In this document: positions 17,762 through 27,651 of the stretch, in pieces | How the letters are laid out: the number at the start of each line of letters is the position of its first letter | How positions within the stretch are numbered: position 1 is the stretch's first letter | NCBI GenBank assembly: GCA_902525615.1 | Contig: CABZHT010000002.1 | Span: forward strand, 1-64,000 | Length of the DNA stretch: 64,000 bases | Reading direction: 5' to 3' | Origin: an uncultured Fidelibacterota bacterium | GTDB lineage: Bacteria > Fidelibacterota > Marinisomatia > Marinisomatales > Marinisomataceae | The notes under the pieces: generated by a model | Database searches by the model: none | Told to the model about the DNA's origin: nothing | The model's input: the letters and a program-made list of their open reading frames with translations, nothing else | Position numbers and translations under genes: made by a program

Positions 17762-19687
17762 GTGAAAAAATATTCTGTTCCAAAATATTTCCAATCGTCT
17801 GTTGGACATAATAGTCTTGATCACTATCAATCTTTAAGAGAAAACGCAAAGCAAGATTCAAATTCTTATTGGGAGTCAGTTGCAAATCGCATTGACTGGT
17901 TCGATAAGTGGACCACTGTCAATAATACAGATTATTCTAAAGCGCATATTGAGTGGTTTTCAAATGGAAAGTTAAATGCATCTTATAATTGCATAGACAG
18001 ACATATTGAAAATGGCTTAGGAGAAAAAATAGCTCTTATTTGGCAATCTAACGATCCTACTATTTCAAAAAATGTCACGTATAATGAATTACTTGAAAAA
18101 GTTTCATTATTTGCTAATGGATTAAAACGAGCTGGAATTAAAAAAGGTGATCGTGTATGCATTTATATGCAAATGATTCCTGAAGCTATTGTAGCAATGC
18201 TTGCTTGTGCTAGAATTGGAGCAGTGCATTCAGTTGTATTTGGAGCATTTTCAAGCGACGCTTTAAAAAATAGAATTAATGATTCAGAATGTAAGTTACT
18301 TATTACGCAAGATAATGGAGTGCGTGGATTAAAGTTTGATATCCCTATGAAAGAAAATGCAGATAAAATTGCAGATGACTGTCGCTCATTAAAAACAATA
18401 GTAATGGTTGAACGTTCAGGTAATGATATGTTCATGAAAGAAGGTAGAGATATAACCTGGAATCAATTTGTAGATGGCTGTTCTAGTGAATGTCCCGCTG
18501 AAGTGATGGACGCAGAAGACCCATTATTTATTTTATATACTTCTGGATCAACCGGAAAACCAAAAGGGGTAATGCATACAACAGGAGGATATCTTGTATA
18601 TGCTTCACATACCCATGAATTAGTATTTGATTATCATCAAGATGATGTATACTGGTGCACTGCTGATATTGGATGGATTACAGGTCATTCTTATATCGTA
18701 TATGGACCATTATCGAATGCAGTAACTCAGGTGATATTTGAAGGAGTTCCAAATTACCCAGACTTTGGAAGATTTTGGCAAATTGTTGAACAGCATAAAG
18801 TAAATGTGTTTTACACAGCTCCAACCGCATTGCGTGCATTAATGAAAGAAGGGGATGATTGGGTAACAAAATATGATTTATCTAGCTTAAAAGTTTTAGG
18901 TACAGTTGGTGAGCCAATAAAATCACCAGAATGGCATTGGTATTTTAATGTTATTGGAAATGAACAATGTCCTATAGTTGATACATGGTGGCAAACCGAA
19001 ACAGGAGGAATTTTAATGTCTCCTATTCCTGGATGTGTGCCAACAAAACCTGGATCAGCCACATTACCATTACCAGGTATTATTCCAGCAATTTTAGATG
19101 AAGAAGGAAACGAAATAACAGAAAGAAATACTACTGGCTTTTTAGTAATGACTCAATCGTGGCCTGGACAAATGAGAACAGTGTATGGTGATCATCAACG
19201 ATTCATCGATACGTATTTTTCGCAAGCACCAGGAAATTATTTTACAGGCGATGGTGCTTATATAGATAATGATGGATATTTTTGGATTACCGGAAGAGTA
19301 GATGACGTATTAAATGTTTCTGGACATAGAATTGGTACAGCTGAAGTAGAAGGAGCTATTGGTGCTGCAAGTGGTGTGGCAGAAGCTGCAGTCATTGGAT
19401 ATAACCATGAAATTAAAGGAGAGGGTATTTATGCATTTGTCACATTAATGACAGGAGTAGAATCATCAGAAGAAATAAAAAAAAATATTTTAGATACCGT
19501 TACCAAAATTATTGGCCCACATGCAAAGCCGAGTGTTATTCAGTTTTGTTCAGGACTTCCCAAAACACGTTCTGGAAAAATTATGAGAAGAATTCTAAAG
19601 AAAATTGCCCAAAATGAAACGGATGACTTGGGTGACACTTCAACACTAGCAGATCCAAGCGTTATAGATAGTTTATTACAAAAATAA
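17762..19687 (+). CDS. acs: acetate--CoA ligase (acetyl-CoA synthetase)
   Basis: GTG start; YTSGSTGKPKGVMHTTGGYL, DTWWQTETGGI, SGHRIGTAEVE, LPKTRSGKIMRRILKKI. Confidence 0.96.
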   Translation: MKKYSVPKYFQSSVGHNSLDHYQSLRENAKQDSNSYWESVANRIDWFDKWTTVNNTDYSKAHIEWFSNGKLNASYNCIDRHIENGLGEKIALIWQSNDPTISKNVTYNELLEKVSLFANGLKRAGIKKGDRVCIYMQMIPEAIVAMLACARIGAVHSVVFGAFSSDALKNRINDSECKLLITQDNGVRGLKFDIPMKENADKIADDCRSLKTIVMVERSGNDMFMKEGRDITWNQFVDGCSSECPAEVMDAEDPLFILYTSGSTGKPKGVMHTTGGYLVYASHTHELVFDYHQDDVYWCTADIGWITGHSYIVYGPLSNAVTQVIFEGVPNYPDFGRFWQIVEQHKVNVFYTAPTALRALMKEGDDWVTKYDLSSLKVLGTVGEPIKSPEWHWYFNVIGNEQCPIVDTWWQTETGGILMSPIPGCVPTKPGSATLPLPGIIPAILDEEGNEITERNTTGFLVMTQSWPGQMRTVYGDHQRFIDTYFSQAPGNYFTGDGAYIDNDGYFWITGRVDDVLNVSGHRIGTAEVEGAIGAASGVAEAAVIGYNHEIKGEGIYAFVTLMTGVESSEEIKKNILDTVTKIIGPHAKPSVIQFCSGLPKTRSGKIMRRILKKIAQNETDDLGDTSTLADPSVIDSLLQK

Positions 19688-19689
19688 GT

Positions 19690-19938
19690 TTATTTTTGAT
19701 CTGAAGATTTAAATCTTGTTGAATGAGAAGTAGAGCTATGCTTTGTTTTTCTTCCTTTAACTCTTTTTCTCCAAAGTTCGAAAGAGCTTCTTTTAAGATG
19801 TGTTCTCATAATTTTTCGAACGCCATTTTCTTTTAATCCAAATTGATATTCAATGGCTTCAAAGGGAGTGCGATCTTCCCATGCCATTTCGATAATTCTA
19901 TCAATATCTTGAGGTTTAATATCCAAATCCACCACCAT
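19690..19938 (-). CDS. DUF2805 / TIGR03643-like small protein
   Basis: DRIIEMAWEDRTPFEAIEYQFGL...VRKIMR...SSFELWRKRVKGRKTKH. Confidence 0.85.
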   Translation of the reverse strand: MVVDLDIKPQDIDRIIEMAWEDRTPFEAIEYQFGLKENGVRKIMRTHLKRSSFELWRKRVKGRKTKHSSTSHSTRFKSSDQK

Positions 19939-20752
19939 GACACATTAATATCTGTCCAGTGACATAGTTGGATTCAGGAATACAGAACATATAGATTGCT
20001 CCAGCAGCTTCTTGAGGAGTTCCAGGTCTACCTAAAGGAATCATAGTCTTAGCTGATTTAAATACAGCAGAATTCACACCAACTTTGATTTTATTTCCTT
20101 CAATATCAATAAGCGATTCTTCTTTTTCAGCATCTGCATCAGTTAAGCGAGTTTTAATGAGTCCAAATCCTACAGCGTTGACATTAACGTTGTATCGACC
20201 CCATTCTTTTGCCATAGTTTTAGCCATTCCTACAACTCCAGCTTTTGCTGTAGCATAATTTATTTGTCCAGCATTTCCAAACATACCAGAGGTAGAAGAG
20301 ATATTTACCACTTTTCTAAAATTAGTAACTCCATTTTCTTTTTCTTCTAAAAACAGTCTTTTAATGTGTGGTTGTGCAGCTCTAAGAATTTTAAATGGAG
20401 CAGTAAGGTGACATTCTAAAATTGCATCCCATTGTTTATCATCCATTTTTTGAATGACGTTATCCCAGGTGTATCCAGCATTATTAATAATGATGTCTAT
20501 TCCACCAAATGACTCTAAAGCAGTATTAATAAATCGCTCTGCGAAGTCATCATCAGTAACGCTTCCATTACAAGCAACTGCTTTTCCACCCATATCCATG
20601 ATATCAGATACAGTTTGATTGGCAGGATCTGCATCTAAATCATTTACAACAATTTGAGCACCATCTTTTGCTAACATTAAAGCTAACTCTCTTCCAATTC
20701 CTCTTCCAGAACCGGTAATTAGTGCTACTTTACCTTCTAATTTTTTTTTCAT
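19916..20752 (-). CDS. SDR-family oxidoreductase (3-oxoacyl-ACP reductase-like)
   Basis: TGSGRGIGRE, NNAG, S..YATAKAG catalytic motif. Confidence 0.92.
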   Translation of the reverse strand: MKKKLEGKVALITGSGRGIGRELALMLAKDGAQIVVNDLDADPANQTVSDIMDMGGKAVACNGSVTDDDFAERFINTALESFGGIDIIINNAGYTWDNVIQKMDDKQWDAILECHLTAPFKILRAAQPHIKRLFLEEKENGVTNFRKVVNISSTSGMFGNAGQINYATAKAGVVGMAKTMAKEWGRYNVNVNAVGFGLIKTRLTDADAEKEESLIDIEGNKIKVGVNSAVFKSAKTMIPLGRPGTPQEAAGAIYMFCIPESNYVTGQILMCHGGGFGY

Positions 20753-20826
20753 ATAGTTTCCTTTTTAGTAATCAATTTTACTATTTTTTTTAATTTTTTG
20801 CTCTATTAGTTTTTAAAGGTAGTACA

Positions 20827-20857
20827 TTGACATTTATATAAGTAAAGTGTACTTTAC
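20827..20857 (+). promoter_or_regulatory. putative sigma70-type promoter with overlapping palindromic operator
   Basis: TTGACA 20827-20832, 17-nt spacer, TACTTT 20850-20855; palindrome GTAAAGT-gt-ACTTTAC at 20842-20857. Confidence 0.5.
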
Positions 20858-20882
20858 ACCTTAACAATTTTATGGGGAAATA

Positions 20883-23800
20883 ATGATTAATAATAAAGGT
20901 CTTATAACAACAGTTTTTTTAGCAGTTCTATCCACGCTTTATCTTGGAAGCGTTTGGAATGATTTTTTTGGTACATTAAGCGTAAATGTATCCATGGATC
21001 GCCAGCAGGCAATTAAAGCTGCATCAGATGCTTCAAAGCAATTTGACATTCTGGATGATTCATTCGAGCAAGCATCTATATATAATTTTGACGATTCATT
21101 ACGAAATTTTGTTGAGTTAAAACAGGGTGGTAAAGAGAAATTCCAAGAGATAATCGATAACGATGTTTATTCACCATATAATTGGATGGTTCGTACCTAT
21201 AAAGAAGGTGAGATTGTTGAAGCGATGTTTCAATTTAAGCCTGATGGAAGTCCTAATGGATATAGAATTAAAATTCCAGAGGATTATTATTCAGATAATC
21301 TTGATGAAGAAGACGCCTTAGCAATAGTTGAGCAAAACATTAATAATCAGTGGTCTGGGAATTTTAGTGATTACAACCTTATAGAATCCTCATTTAAGGA
21401 AATGCCAAATGGAAGAATAGATCACTCCTTTCTTTTTGAACATAATCTTCAAGATATTGGCGAAGCAAAATATAGATTACGAGCAACAGTATCTGGCTCA
21501 ACAATAAACTCTGTAAGTCCTTTTGCATTTGTACCTGAATCATTTAAAAGGGAATTTGCTAATATTAGATCTGATAATGATACAATTGCAATATTTGCAA
21601 ATTTTGCTTTTCTAGGTATTTACTTACTAGCTATTGGAGTCACATCGCTGATAATATTTTATAGAAATGGTTGGTTGAGGTGGAAAAAGTCAGTTTTAGC
21701 AGCTGCTTTTATTGCTCTTTTTTCAAATGTTCTTTTAAATCTTAATTTTTACCCTACGATTTGGATGGGTTATGATACAGCTTCCTCAAAATCTCAGTTT
21801 TTAACTGAACAATTATTGGGAATGGTAGCCAATGGAATTCTCATGTTTTTTATCTTGGCTGCATCGTTTATTACAGCAGAGTCATTAACAAGAAGAGCGT
21901 TTCCTAAACATATTCAAATTTGGAAGACGTGGACATCCAATGTTGCAAACTCAAAACGTGTATTAAATGATACTATTTTTGCTTACTTAATTGTTCCAAT
22001 TAAGCTAGCTCTTGTTGGGGCATTTTATATACTCATGGAAAGAAATTTTGGATTCTGGTCTCCAGCCTCATCATCGTTTGATCCAAATTATTTAGCTTCT
22101 ATTTTCCCGTGGTATACTGGTTTAGCTATATCTTTACAAGCTGGTTTCTGGGAAGAAATGTTATTTAGAGCGGTTCCAATCGCTGCAGGGGTTTTAATAG
22201 GTCAAAGATATAATATGCGCTTTATGGGATTAATGGTAGCCATGGTAATCCAGGCATTAATTTTTGGTGCAGGACATGCTAATTACCCTGCGCAACCATC
22301 ATACGCCCGAGTTGTTGAATTATTTTTACCATCAATTGTGGTGTATGGTATGATTTATCTCCGATTAGGTGTTGTGTTTGGGGCCATTACTCACTACGTA
22401 TACGATGTTGTATTATTTTCTTTACCAATTTGGTATTCCTCAGGATATATGTTTGACAAGTTCATGACTGTAATTGGAGGATTAATTCCCTTACTTGTTA
22501 TTTTATTTTTTAGAATGAAACATCAGAAATGGTCAGATGTAGATTCTTCATCATTGAATGAAGGTTTTGTACCTACTCCGCCAAAGAAAAAAACTTCGGA
22601 AGAACAAGAAGCAGTTAATGCAGTTCAAACTGCTTCTAATGTTTTAAACCCAAAAATTGTTGGAATAGCTCTACTATTTATTATTGGAATTTTCAGCACC
22701 TTTAAGCTGTCGAATGTAGAAGTTCCAGTCAATTCACCATCAATTGACAAAGAAGAGGCAATTTCAATAGCAAATCAATTCTTATCTGATAATAATATCA
22801 CATTACCTGAAGGATATAATGCATATGCATTTGATGATAGCTCATATCCTGCTTCCTCATTTATTTGGGAGGAGCTTGGACAAGAAACTTATACTTCGTT
22901 ACTAGGATCTTATGTGTTAGGACCTAGATGGAAAGTAAGGTTTGCAAAATTTGATGGTCCAGTAGAATCTCGTACTAGAGAAATCATGATATCCATGGAT
23001 TTTGATGGAAATATATTGAGGTTTAATAACAGATTTCCGGAAGGAGAAGAAGGTAAGCAGCTTAACAGAGAAGAAGCACAAGTTCTTGCTGAAAATGCGT
23101 TATCTGAATATTTAGGAATGAATACATCTGCTGTGACCCTTACTAGTGCTCAGGAATCACAAAAGCCTAATAGGTTAGATTGGACATTCACTTTTACAGA
23201 TAATAACGAGTTGGAGTATGAAGGTGCGAAGCTTCAAAATATTATCTCAATATCAGGCGATCAGATATCTGGATTCACTAAGTTTGTTTTTGTTCCGGAA
23301 GAGTGGGCTAGAATGAAACGAGATCGTGAAGGCTTGTCAGGTATTGTTGGAACTTTATTTACCGTTCCTGGAGCAATTTTTGTGATAGGATTATTGCTAA
23401 TGAGGTCCTTTAAATTGTTAATGGATCGAAAGATTAATGTAAGAAAAGGTCTAATTTTTGGTTCATTTGCTATCTTTGGAATTCTTAGTGTCTTTAATGA
23501 TTCATCATTCCTTAATACCATGCCAACAAATCAACCTATTGAAAATTTGATGACTACATACTACATATCTTCTATAGGTGGGGCACTTATTGCACTTGGA
23601 CTGATTAATATATTGTTATATGGAACGCTCAATAAACTTGTACAGCCTTCGATAAATAATATCAAAATGAAAGATGCAATTCTTGGAGGAGTAGTTGTAG
23701 CATTAACCATGATTGCTTCATTAGTATTAGCTGGTTCTTTTCAGTTAAATTTAAATCCTAATTTTGCAAGTTTTAATCTGACTTCATATTACCCTCTGTA

Positions 23801-24230
23801 CGATACATTAAATGCATATACTTTTTTTGGACCTATTGCTTTTAATATTTTTCTTGCAGCAATGTTGTATGATATCACAAAAGGATGGAGCAATGATATA
23901 AAAGGCAACCTGATTGCTTATATATTAGTTGTTGCGGTATTTACAGGCGACGTAGGGTTTCAATACGATATAGCAAGCTCTGTAATGATTGCACTGCTTT
24001 ATGGGGCATTGATTTTTGCAATTTTTAAATTTATTATTAAGAATAACTATGCAATGATTCCATTTTATACATTGTTTATGAGATTTTATGATAGATTTGC
24101 TGCTACTGATTTTGGCGCAGTATCATCGTATTCTAATGAACCATTATTCCTGGGATTATCATTAATTTTGGCATCTTTTGTAATGGTTTCGCTAACTAAG
24201 AAACTATTTAATATGAATGTAAAAGGATAA
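20883..24230 (+). CDS. large CPBP (CAAX/bacteriocin-processing) intramembrane protease-like protein with internal duplication
   Basis: EEMLFRAVPIA and GAGHANYP / THYVYDVVLF CPBP motifs in first half; second half repeats the ectodomain-plus-TM architecture. Confidence 0.8.
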   Translation: MINNKGLITTVFLAVLSTLYLGSVWNDFFGTLSVNVSMDRQQAIKAASDASKQFDILDDSFEQASIYNFDDSLRNFVELKQGGKEKFQEIIDNDVYSPYNWMVRTYKEGEIVEAMFQFKPDGSPNGYRIKIPEDYYSDNLDEEDALAIVEQNINNQWSGNFSDYNLIESSFKEMPNGRIDHSFLFEHNLQDIGEAKYRLRATVSGSTINSVSPFAFVPESFKREFANIRSDNDTIAIFANFAFLGIYLLAIGVTSLIIFYRNGWLRWKKSVLAAAFIALFSNVLLNLNFYPTIWMGYDTASSKSQFLTEQLLGMVANGILMFFILAASFITAESLTRRAFPKHIQIWKTWTSNVANSKRVLNDTIFAYLIVPIKLALVGAFYILMERNFGFWSPASSSFDPNYLASIFPWYTGLAISLQAGFWEEMLFRAVPIAAGVLIGQRYNMRFMGLMVAMVIQALIFGAGHANYPAQPSYARVVELFLPSIVVYGMIYLRLGVVFGAITHYVYDVVLFSLPIWYSSGYMFDKFMTVIGGLIPLLVILFFRMKHQKWSDVDSSSLNEGFVPTPPKKKTSEEQEAVNAVQTASNVLNPKIVGIALLFIIGIFSTFKLSNVEVPVNSPSIDKEEAISIANQFLSDNNITLPEGYNAYAFDDSSYPASSFIWEELGQETYTSLLGSYVLGPRWKVRFAKFDGPVESRTREIMISMDFDGNILRFNNRFPEGEEGKQLNREEAQVLAENALSEYLGMNTSAVTLTSAQESQKPNRLDWTFTFTDNNELEYEGAKLQNIISISGDQISGFTKFVFVPEEWARMKRDREGLSGIVGTLFTVPGAIFVIGLLLMRSFKLLMDRKINVRKGLIFGSFAIFGILSVFNDSSFLNTMPTNQPIENLMTTYYISSIGGALIALGLINILLYGTLNKLVQPSINNIKMKDAILGGVVVALTMIASLVLAGSFQLNLNPNFASFNLTSYYPLYDTLNAYTFFGPIAFNIFLAAMLYDITKGWSNDIKGNLIAYILVVAVFTGDVGFQYDIASSVMIALLYGALIFAIFKFIIKNNYAMIPFYTLFMRFYDRFAATDFGAVSSYSNEPLFLGLSLILASFVMVSLTKKLFNMNVKG

Positions 24231-24249
24231 AATATATTATATTGCTTGG

Positions 24250-25047
24250 ATGTCTTATTTTAAAGGAAAAACAGTCATAGTAACTGGCGCTTCTTCCGGG
24301 ATTGGAGAAGCATCAGCAAAAGAGTTTTTATTGCAAGGCGCTAAAGTAATTTTAGTTTCTAGAAGTGAGTCTAAAATGCAGGAGTCATTTAAAGACTTTA
24401 GTCAAGATTCTTATTCCATTTATCCATTTGACCTAACAAATTTAGATGAAATCGATTCTTTTGCAAAAATGTTGATTGCAAAAGAAGGTCCAGTTGATAT
24501 TTTGTTTAATAATGCTGGTGTTAGTCAATTTGGATATTTTGAGGAAAGTGATTTATCAGTTTTGGATAAAATAATGGAGCTAGACTTCTTTTCTGTTGTT
24601 CAATTTACTAAATCAATTTTACCTCATATGGTATCTAAAAAATCTGGTCAAATTGTAACAAATACAAGTGTTGCTGGATTAGTAGGATCAAGAAATAGAT
24701 CATTTTATTCTTCAGCTAAATTTGCTTTACACGGTTTTTTTGATAGTATTAGATCTGAAATAATACATCATAATGTACATGTTACATTAATTGCTCCAGG
24801 CAGAGTAGCAACGGACGTTGGTAAGAATGCATTAACATCAAGTGGTGCACCATATGGTAAGGATGATAGAGGGCACCAAAAAGGTTTAACTTCTTCAGTG
24901 GCAGCCAAGAGAATTTTAAAAGCTATCAAAAATAAAAAAAGAGAAGCTGTTATTGCTAAATGGAATGACATTGCTTGGTTAGCAGTTTATATAAGAAAAT
25001 TTTCTCCTCCATTTTATTTTTTCTTAGCCAGAAGAATAGAAGCATAA
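24250..25047 (+). CDS. SDR-family NAD(P)-dependent oxidoreductase
   Basis: TGASSGIGEAS, NNAGVSQ, S...YSSAKFA. Confidence 0.92.
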   Translation: MSYFKGKTVIVTGASSGIGEASAKEFLLQGAKVILVSRSESKMQESFKDFSQDSYSIYPFDLTNLDEIDSFAKMLIAKEGPVDILFNNAGVSQFGYFEESDLSVLDKIMELDFFSVVQFTKSILPHMVSKKSGQIVTNTSVAGLVGSRNRSFYSSAKFALHGFFDSIRSEIIHHNVHVTLIAPGRVATDVGKNALTSSGAPYGKDDRGHQKGLTSSVAAKRILKAIKNKKREAVIAKWNDIAWLAVYIRKFSPPFYFFLARRIEA

Positions 25048-25053
25048 TTTTTT

Positions 25054-25794
25054 ATGAAATATAGTATACTAGAAGACTCTCGTTATAAACATATTGCTGA
25101 ACCTAAATCAATATTATTTCAAATTTTTTCATTTATTTTTGATTTATATGCTAACACAGTTTTAACATTCTATACTCCTGTTAAAGTTATTGGCAGAGAG
25201 AATATCCCCAAAGACAAACCATTTATTTTTGTGAGCAATCATAATAGTCATATGGATATTGCAATTTTAGCATATGCTACAAGAATGGGTTATGAAAAAT
25301 TTGGTTTTTTAGCTGCAAAAGATTATTGGTTTGATAATAATTTTAGAAGAAGATTCTTTAAAAATTTAATTAACCTCATTCCTATTAGTCGAAAAAAAAA
25401 TCCTGAATCTTTACATTTGAAAGATACTATTACGCTTTCAAAAGCTTTTATGAATCTGGGAAATAATATTATTATCTTTCCCGAAGGATCCAGAGGAGAA
25501 CCTGGAAAAATGCAAAGATTTAGAAAGGGTGCAGTAAAATTTTCTATGGGATTGGATGTACCTATCTTACCAGCTGCAATCATTGGATCAGACAAAGCAT
25601 GGCCAAAAGGTGAAAAATGGATGCAGTCTGCACCTATCACGGTCAAAATTTTACCGAAAGTTGATCCCCCTAAAACCGAAAATCTTTCTGAAATAGCTTA
25701 TAATAAAGCTCTTTCAAAATTAACGAAAGAATTACAGATAAATATTGAGAAAGAATTGAAAAATCTAGAAGATAAATTTAATTCTGAGTTATAG
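25054..25794 (+). CDS. plsC: 1-acyl-sn-glycerol-3-phosphate acyltransferase family
   Basis: SNHNSHMD (HX4D), FPEGSRG motif, PILPAAIIG. Confidence 0.9.
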   Translation: MKYSILEDSRYKHIAEPKSILFQIFSFIFDLYANTVLTFYTPVKVIGRENIPKDKPFIFVSNHNSHMDIAILAYATRMGYEKFGFLAAKDYWFDNNFRRRFFKNLINLIPISRKKNPESLHLKDTITLSKAFMNLGNNIIIFPEGSRGEPGKMQRFRKGAVKFSMGLDVPILPAAIIGSDKAWPKGEKWMQSAPITVKILPKVDPPKTENLSEIAYNKALSKLTKELQINIEKELKNLEDKFNSEL

Positions 25795-26383
25795 TTATAA
25801 TTGATCCACTCAATGTAGCATTATATTTTGTTAATGAACCACTTGCGGGTCCAGATAAAACATTACCATTTAAATCAAAAATTGAATTATGACTAGGACA
25901 TAGTAAATTATTTGCACTGCTATTAATAATCACTGATTGTCCTGCATGTGTACATACTCTTGATAAAGCTCTTACACCAGAAGTACTAGTTCTAAGAACA
26001 ATTATTCCTCTATTATCAAAAGTCTCGTTCGGATTTAAAGCAATTCCACCACCAGTATTTTGTAAAGACTGATGAATTTTTGTTATATCAATTGTAATAG
26101 TTTTTGTTGCGGCATCATAACTATATCCATTGCCTGTTTCTCCACCAGTATTACCTCCACCAGTATCGCCTCCACCAGTATTACCTCCACCAGTATTATC
26201 ATTATCACCATTATCTGAAGATGTAGGAGATCCACCACCACATGCTTCTAAGATAAACGCAGTTCCACCAACAAGAGTTATAGCAGAAGCTTTTCGAATG
26301 AATTCTCTCCTTGATGTATCTATAACTTTTTCATTAGAACAGTTACAATTACACGGAGTTGGTTTATTTTTTTTGTCTGTCAT
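25778..26383 (-). CDS. Rieske 2Fe-2S domain lipoprotein/TAT-like exported protein
   Basis: RREFIRKASAITLVGGTAFILEAC; Rieske CTH...CPSH motif; Gly/Asn/Thr linker. Confidence 0.88.
   Translation of the reverse strand: MTDKKNKPTPCNCNCSNEKVIDTSRREFIRKASAITLVGGTAFILEACGGGSPTSSDNGDNDNTGGGNTGGGDTGGGNTGGETGNGYSYDAATKTITIDITKIHQSLQNTGGGIALNPNETFDNRGIIVLRTSTSGVRALSRVCTHAGQSVIINSSANNLLCPSHNSIFDLNGNVLSGPASGSLTKYNATLSGSIITITQN
26141..26200. repeat. 15-bp tandem repeat (4 copies) encoding a GNTGG-type linker
   Basis: tccaccagtattacc / tccaccagtatcgcc / tccaccagtattacc / tccaccagtattatc. Confidence 0.9.
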
Positions 26384-26457
26384 TTAAATAAAATATAATA
26401 AAAAAAAATAATTTTTAAAATTAGTTAGAAGTTTATTTAAATTATTTTAACAAAATT

Positions 26458-27102
26458 ATGTTAAAAAACTTATTTCGCTTAGTCATTACTTTTTGTTTTT
26501 TTTTCAATCCAATTTGCGGACAGTCAATTGTTACTAAAGAATATCAAGAAAAAAGATTCAGTCCTCCAGAAATTGGATTACCAGAAAATATGCCTTACGT
26601 CAAATCTTTAATTTGGGGAAAAGAGGGTGCATTTAGAAAATTAAATATTGGTCCTGAAACCAGAATTGAAGAACTAAAGTTGCGCAGAAAAATGCTCCAA
26701 GCTCATCAGTGGTTAGGAATTATAACTTTAGCTGGTTTAGCTTATCAATATGACGTAGGGAAAAAACTTTATGATGGTGATGATAGCGATTATTGGGAAT
26801 CACATTATGATAAACACAAAGCTATGGGGTATTTTACATATATGACCTACATGTCAACTGCTTCAATGTCATTTTTTTCTCCTCCTGCTCGAAAGTATGA
26901 CAACAATATGAGTTCAATAAAATTTCATAGAAGAATGGCTGCTTTACATTTTACTGCAATGATGGCTCAACCGTTCTTAGCAAAAAAAGCGGTAGAAAAT
27001 GGCAAGCGGTATAATGAGCTAATGGATGCTCATTTAAAAGCAGGAACAGTAGCATTTTTTGCTCTAAGCTTGGATGCGTTAGGAATTACATTTTTTAAAT
27101 GA
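26458..27102 (+). CDS. predicted multi-helix membrane protein, cytochrome b561-like (tentative)
   Basis: Histidines at helix positions: LQAHQWLGIIT, DKHKAMGYFTY, KFHRRMAALHFTAMM, DAHLKAGTVAF. Confidence 0.5.
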   Translation: MLKNLFRLVITFCFFFNPICGQSIVTKEYQEKRFSPPEIGLPENMPYVKSLIWGKEGAFRKLNIGPETRIEELKLRRKMLQAHQWLGIITLAGLAYQYDVGKKLYDGDDSDYWESHYDKHKAMGYFTYMTYMSTASMSFFSPPARKYDNNMSSIKFHRRMAALHFTAMMAQPFLAKKAVENGKRYNELMDAHLKAGTVAFFALSLDALGITFFK

Positions 27103-27638
27103 AGAAATTTATTTCCATATTATTTTTCCAATTTCTGTTTGCTCAATCATTTGTTGAGTTTGACTTAACCAAAAGTTTTATTTCTTATGATGGTAAACAT
27201 CCTGCTCATAATTGGACTGGTATATCGAAAGATATTCAAGGAACTTTTGAGATAAATAAACAAGATTTAACACAATCAAAAGTAGACTTATTTGTTCCAG
27301 TATTTAGCTTTGATAGTAAAAATGCTAATCGAGATTCAAATATGCTGGATGTTGTTGAAGAGTACTACTACCCATTTGTCAGATTCACTTCTTCCAAAAT
27401 AAACAAATCAGAAAGCGGATTTGATGTAGTAGGTAATCTTAGTTTTCATGGAATAACAAAAGAATTTACTATTCCAGTAGAGCTAAATGAAGACAATGAA
27501 AATATTATAGTTACATCAGATTTTTCAATTATGCTTACTGATTTTAAAATTAAAAGACCTGCATTATTAACTATTAAAATTCGAAATCAAGTGGATATAA
27601 AAGTCTACTTAGTGGGATCTATAGAAAATCAGAAATAA
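27099..27638 (+). CDS. YceI-family protein
   Basis: Signal peptide; VEFDLTKSFISYDGKHPAHNWTG..., VFSFDSKNANRDSNMLDVVEEYYYPFVRFTS, GNLSFHGITKEFTIPVEL. Confidence 0.85.
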   Translation: MKKFISILFFQFLFAQSFVEFDLTKSFISYDGKHPAHNWTGISKDIQGTFEINKQDLTQSKVDLFVPVFSFDSKNANRDSNMLDVVEEYYYPFVRFTSSKINKSESGFDVVGNLSFHGITKEFTIPVELNEDNENIIVTSDFSIMLTDFKIKRPALLTIKIRNQVDIKVYLVGSIENQK

Positions 27639-27651
27639 CTTCGTTAGTTAG

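Noticed and set aside
18163-19062. Minus-strand ORFs within acs
   Set aside because: Antisense to a well supported acetyl-CoA synthetase.
20883-24230. Abortive-infection (Abi) defence gene
   Set aside because: CPBP family is sometimes annotated Abi, but no defence neighbours are present; more likely a general membrane protease or regulator.
26141-26200. CRISPR-like short repeats
   Set aside because: 15-bp in-frame tandem repeat without spacers, encoding a protein linker; no cas genes.
26130-26387. Plus-strand 85-aa ORF with PPVLPPPVS repeats
   Set aside because: Antisense mirror of the Gly-rich linker repeat of the Rieske gene; no independent coding evidence.
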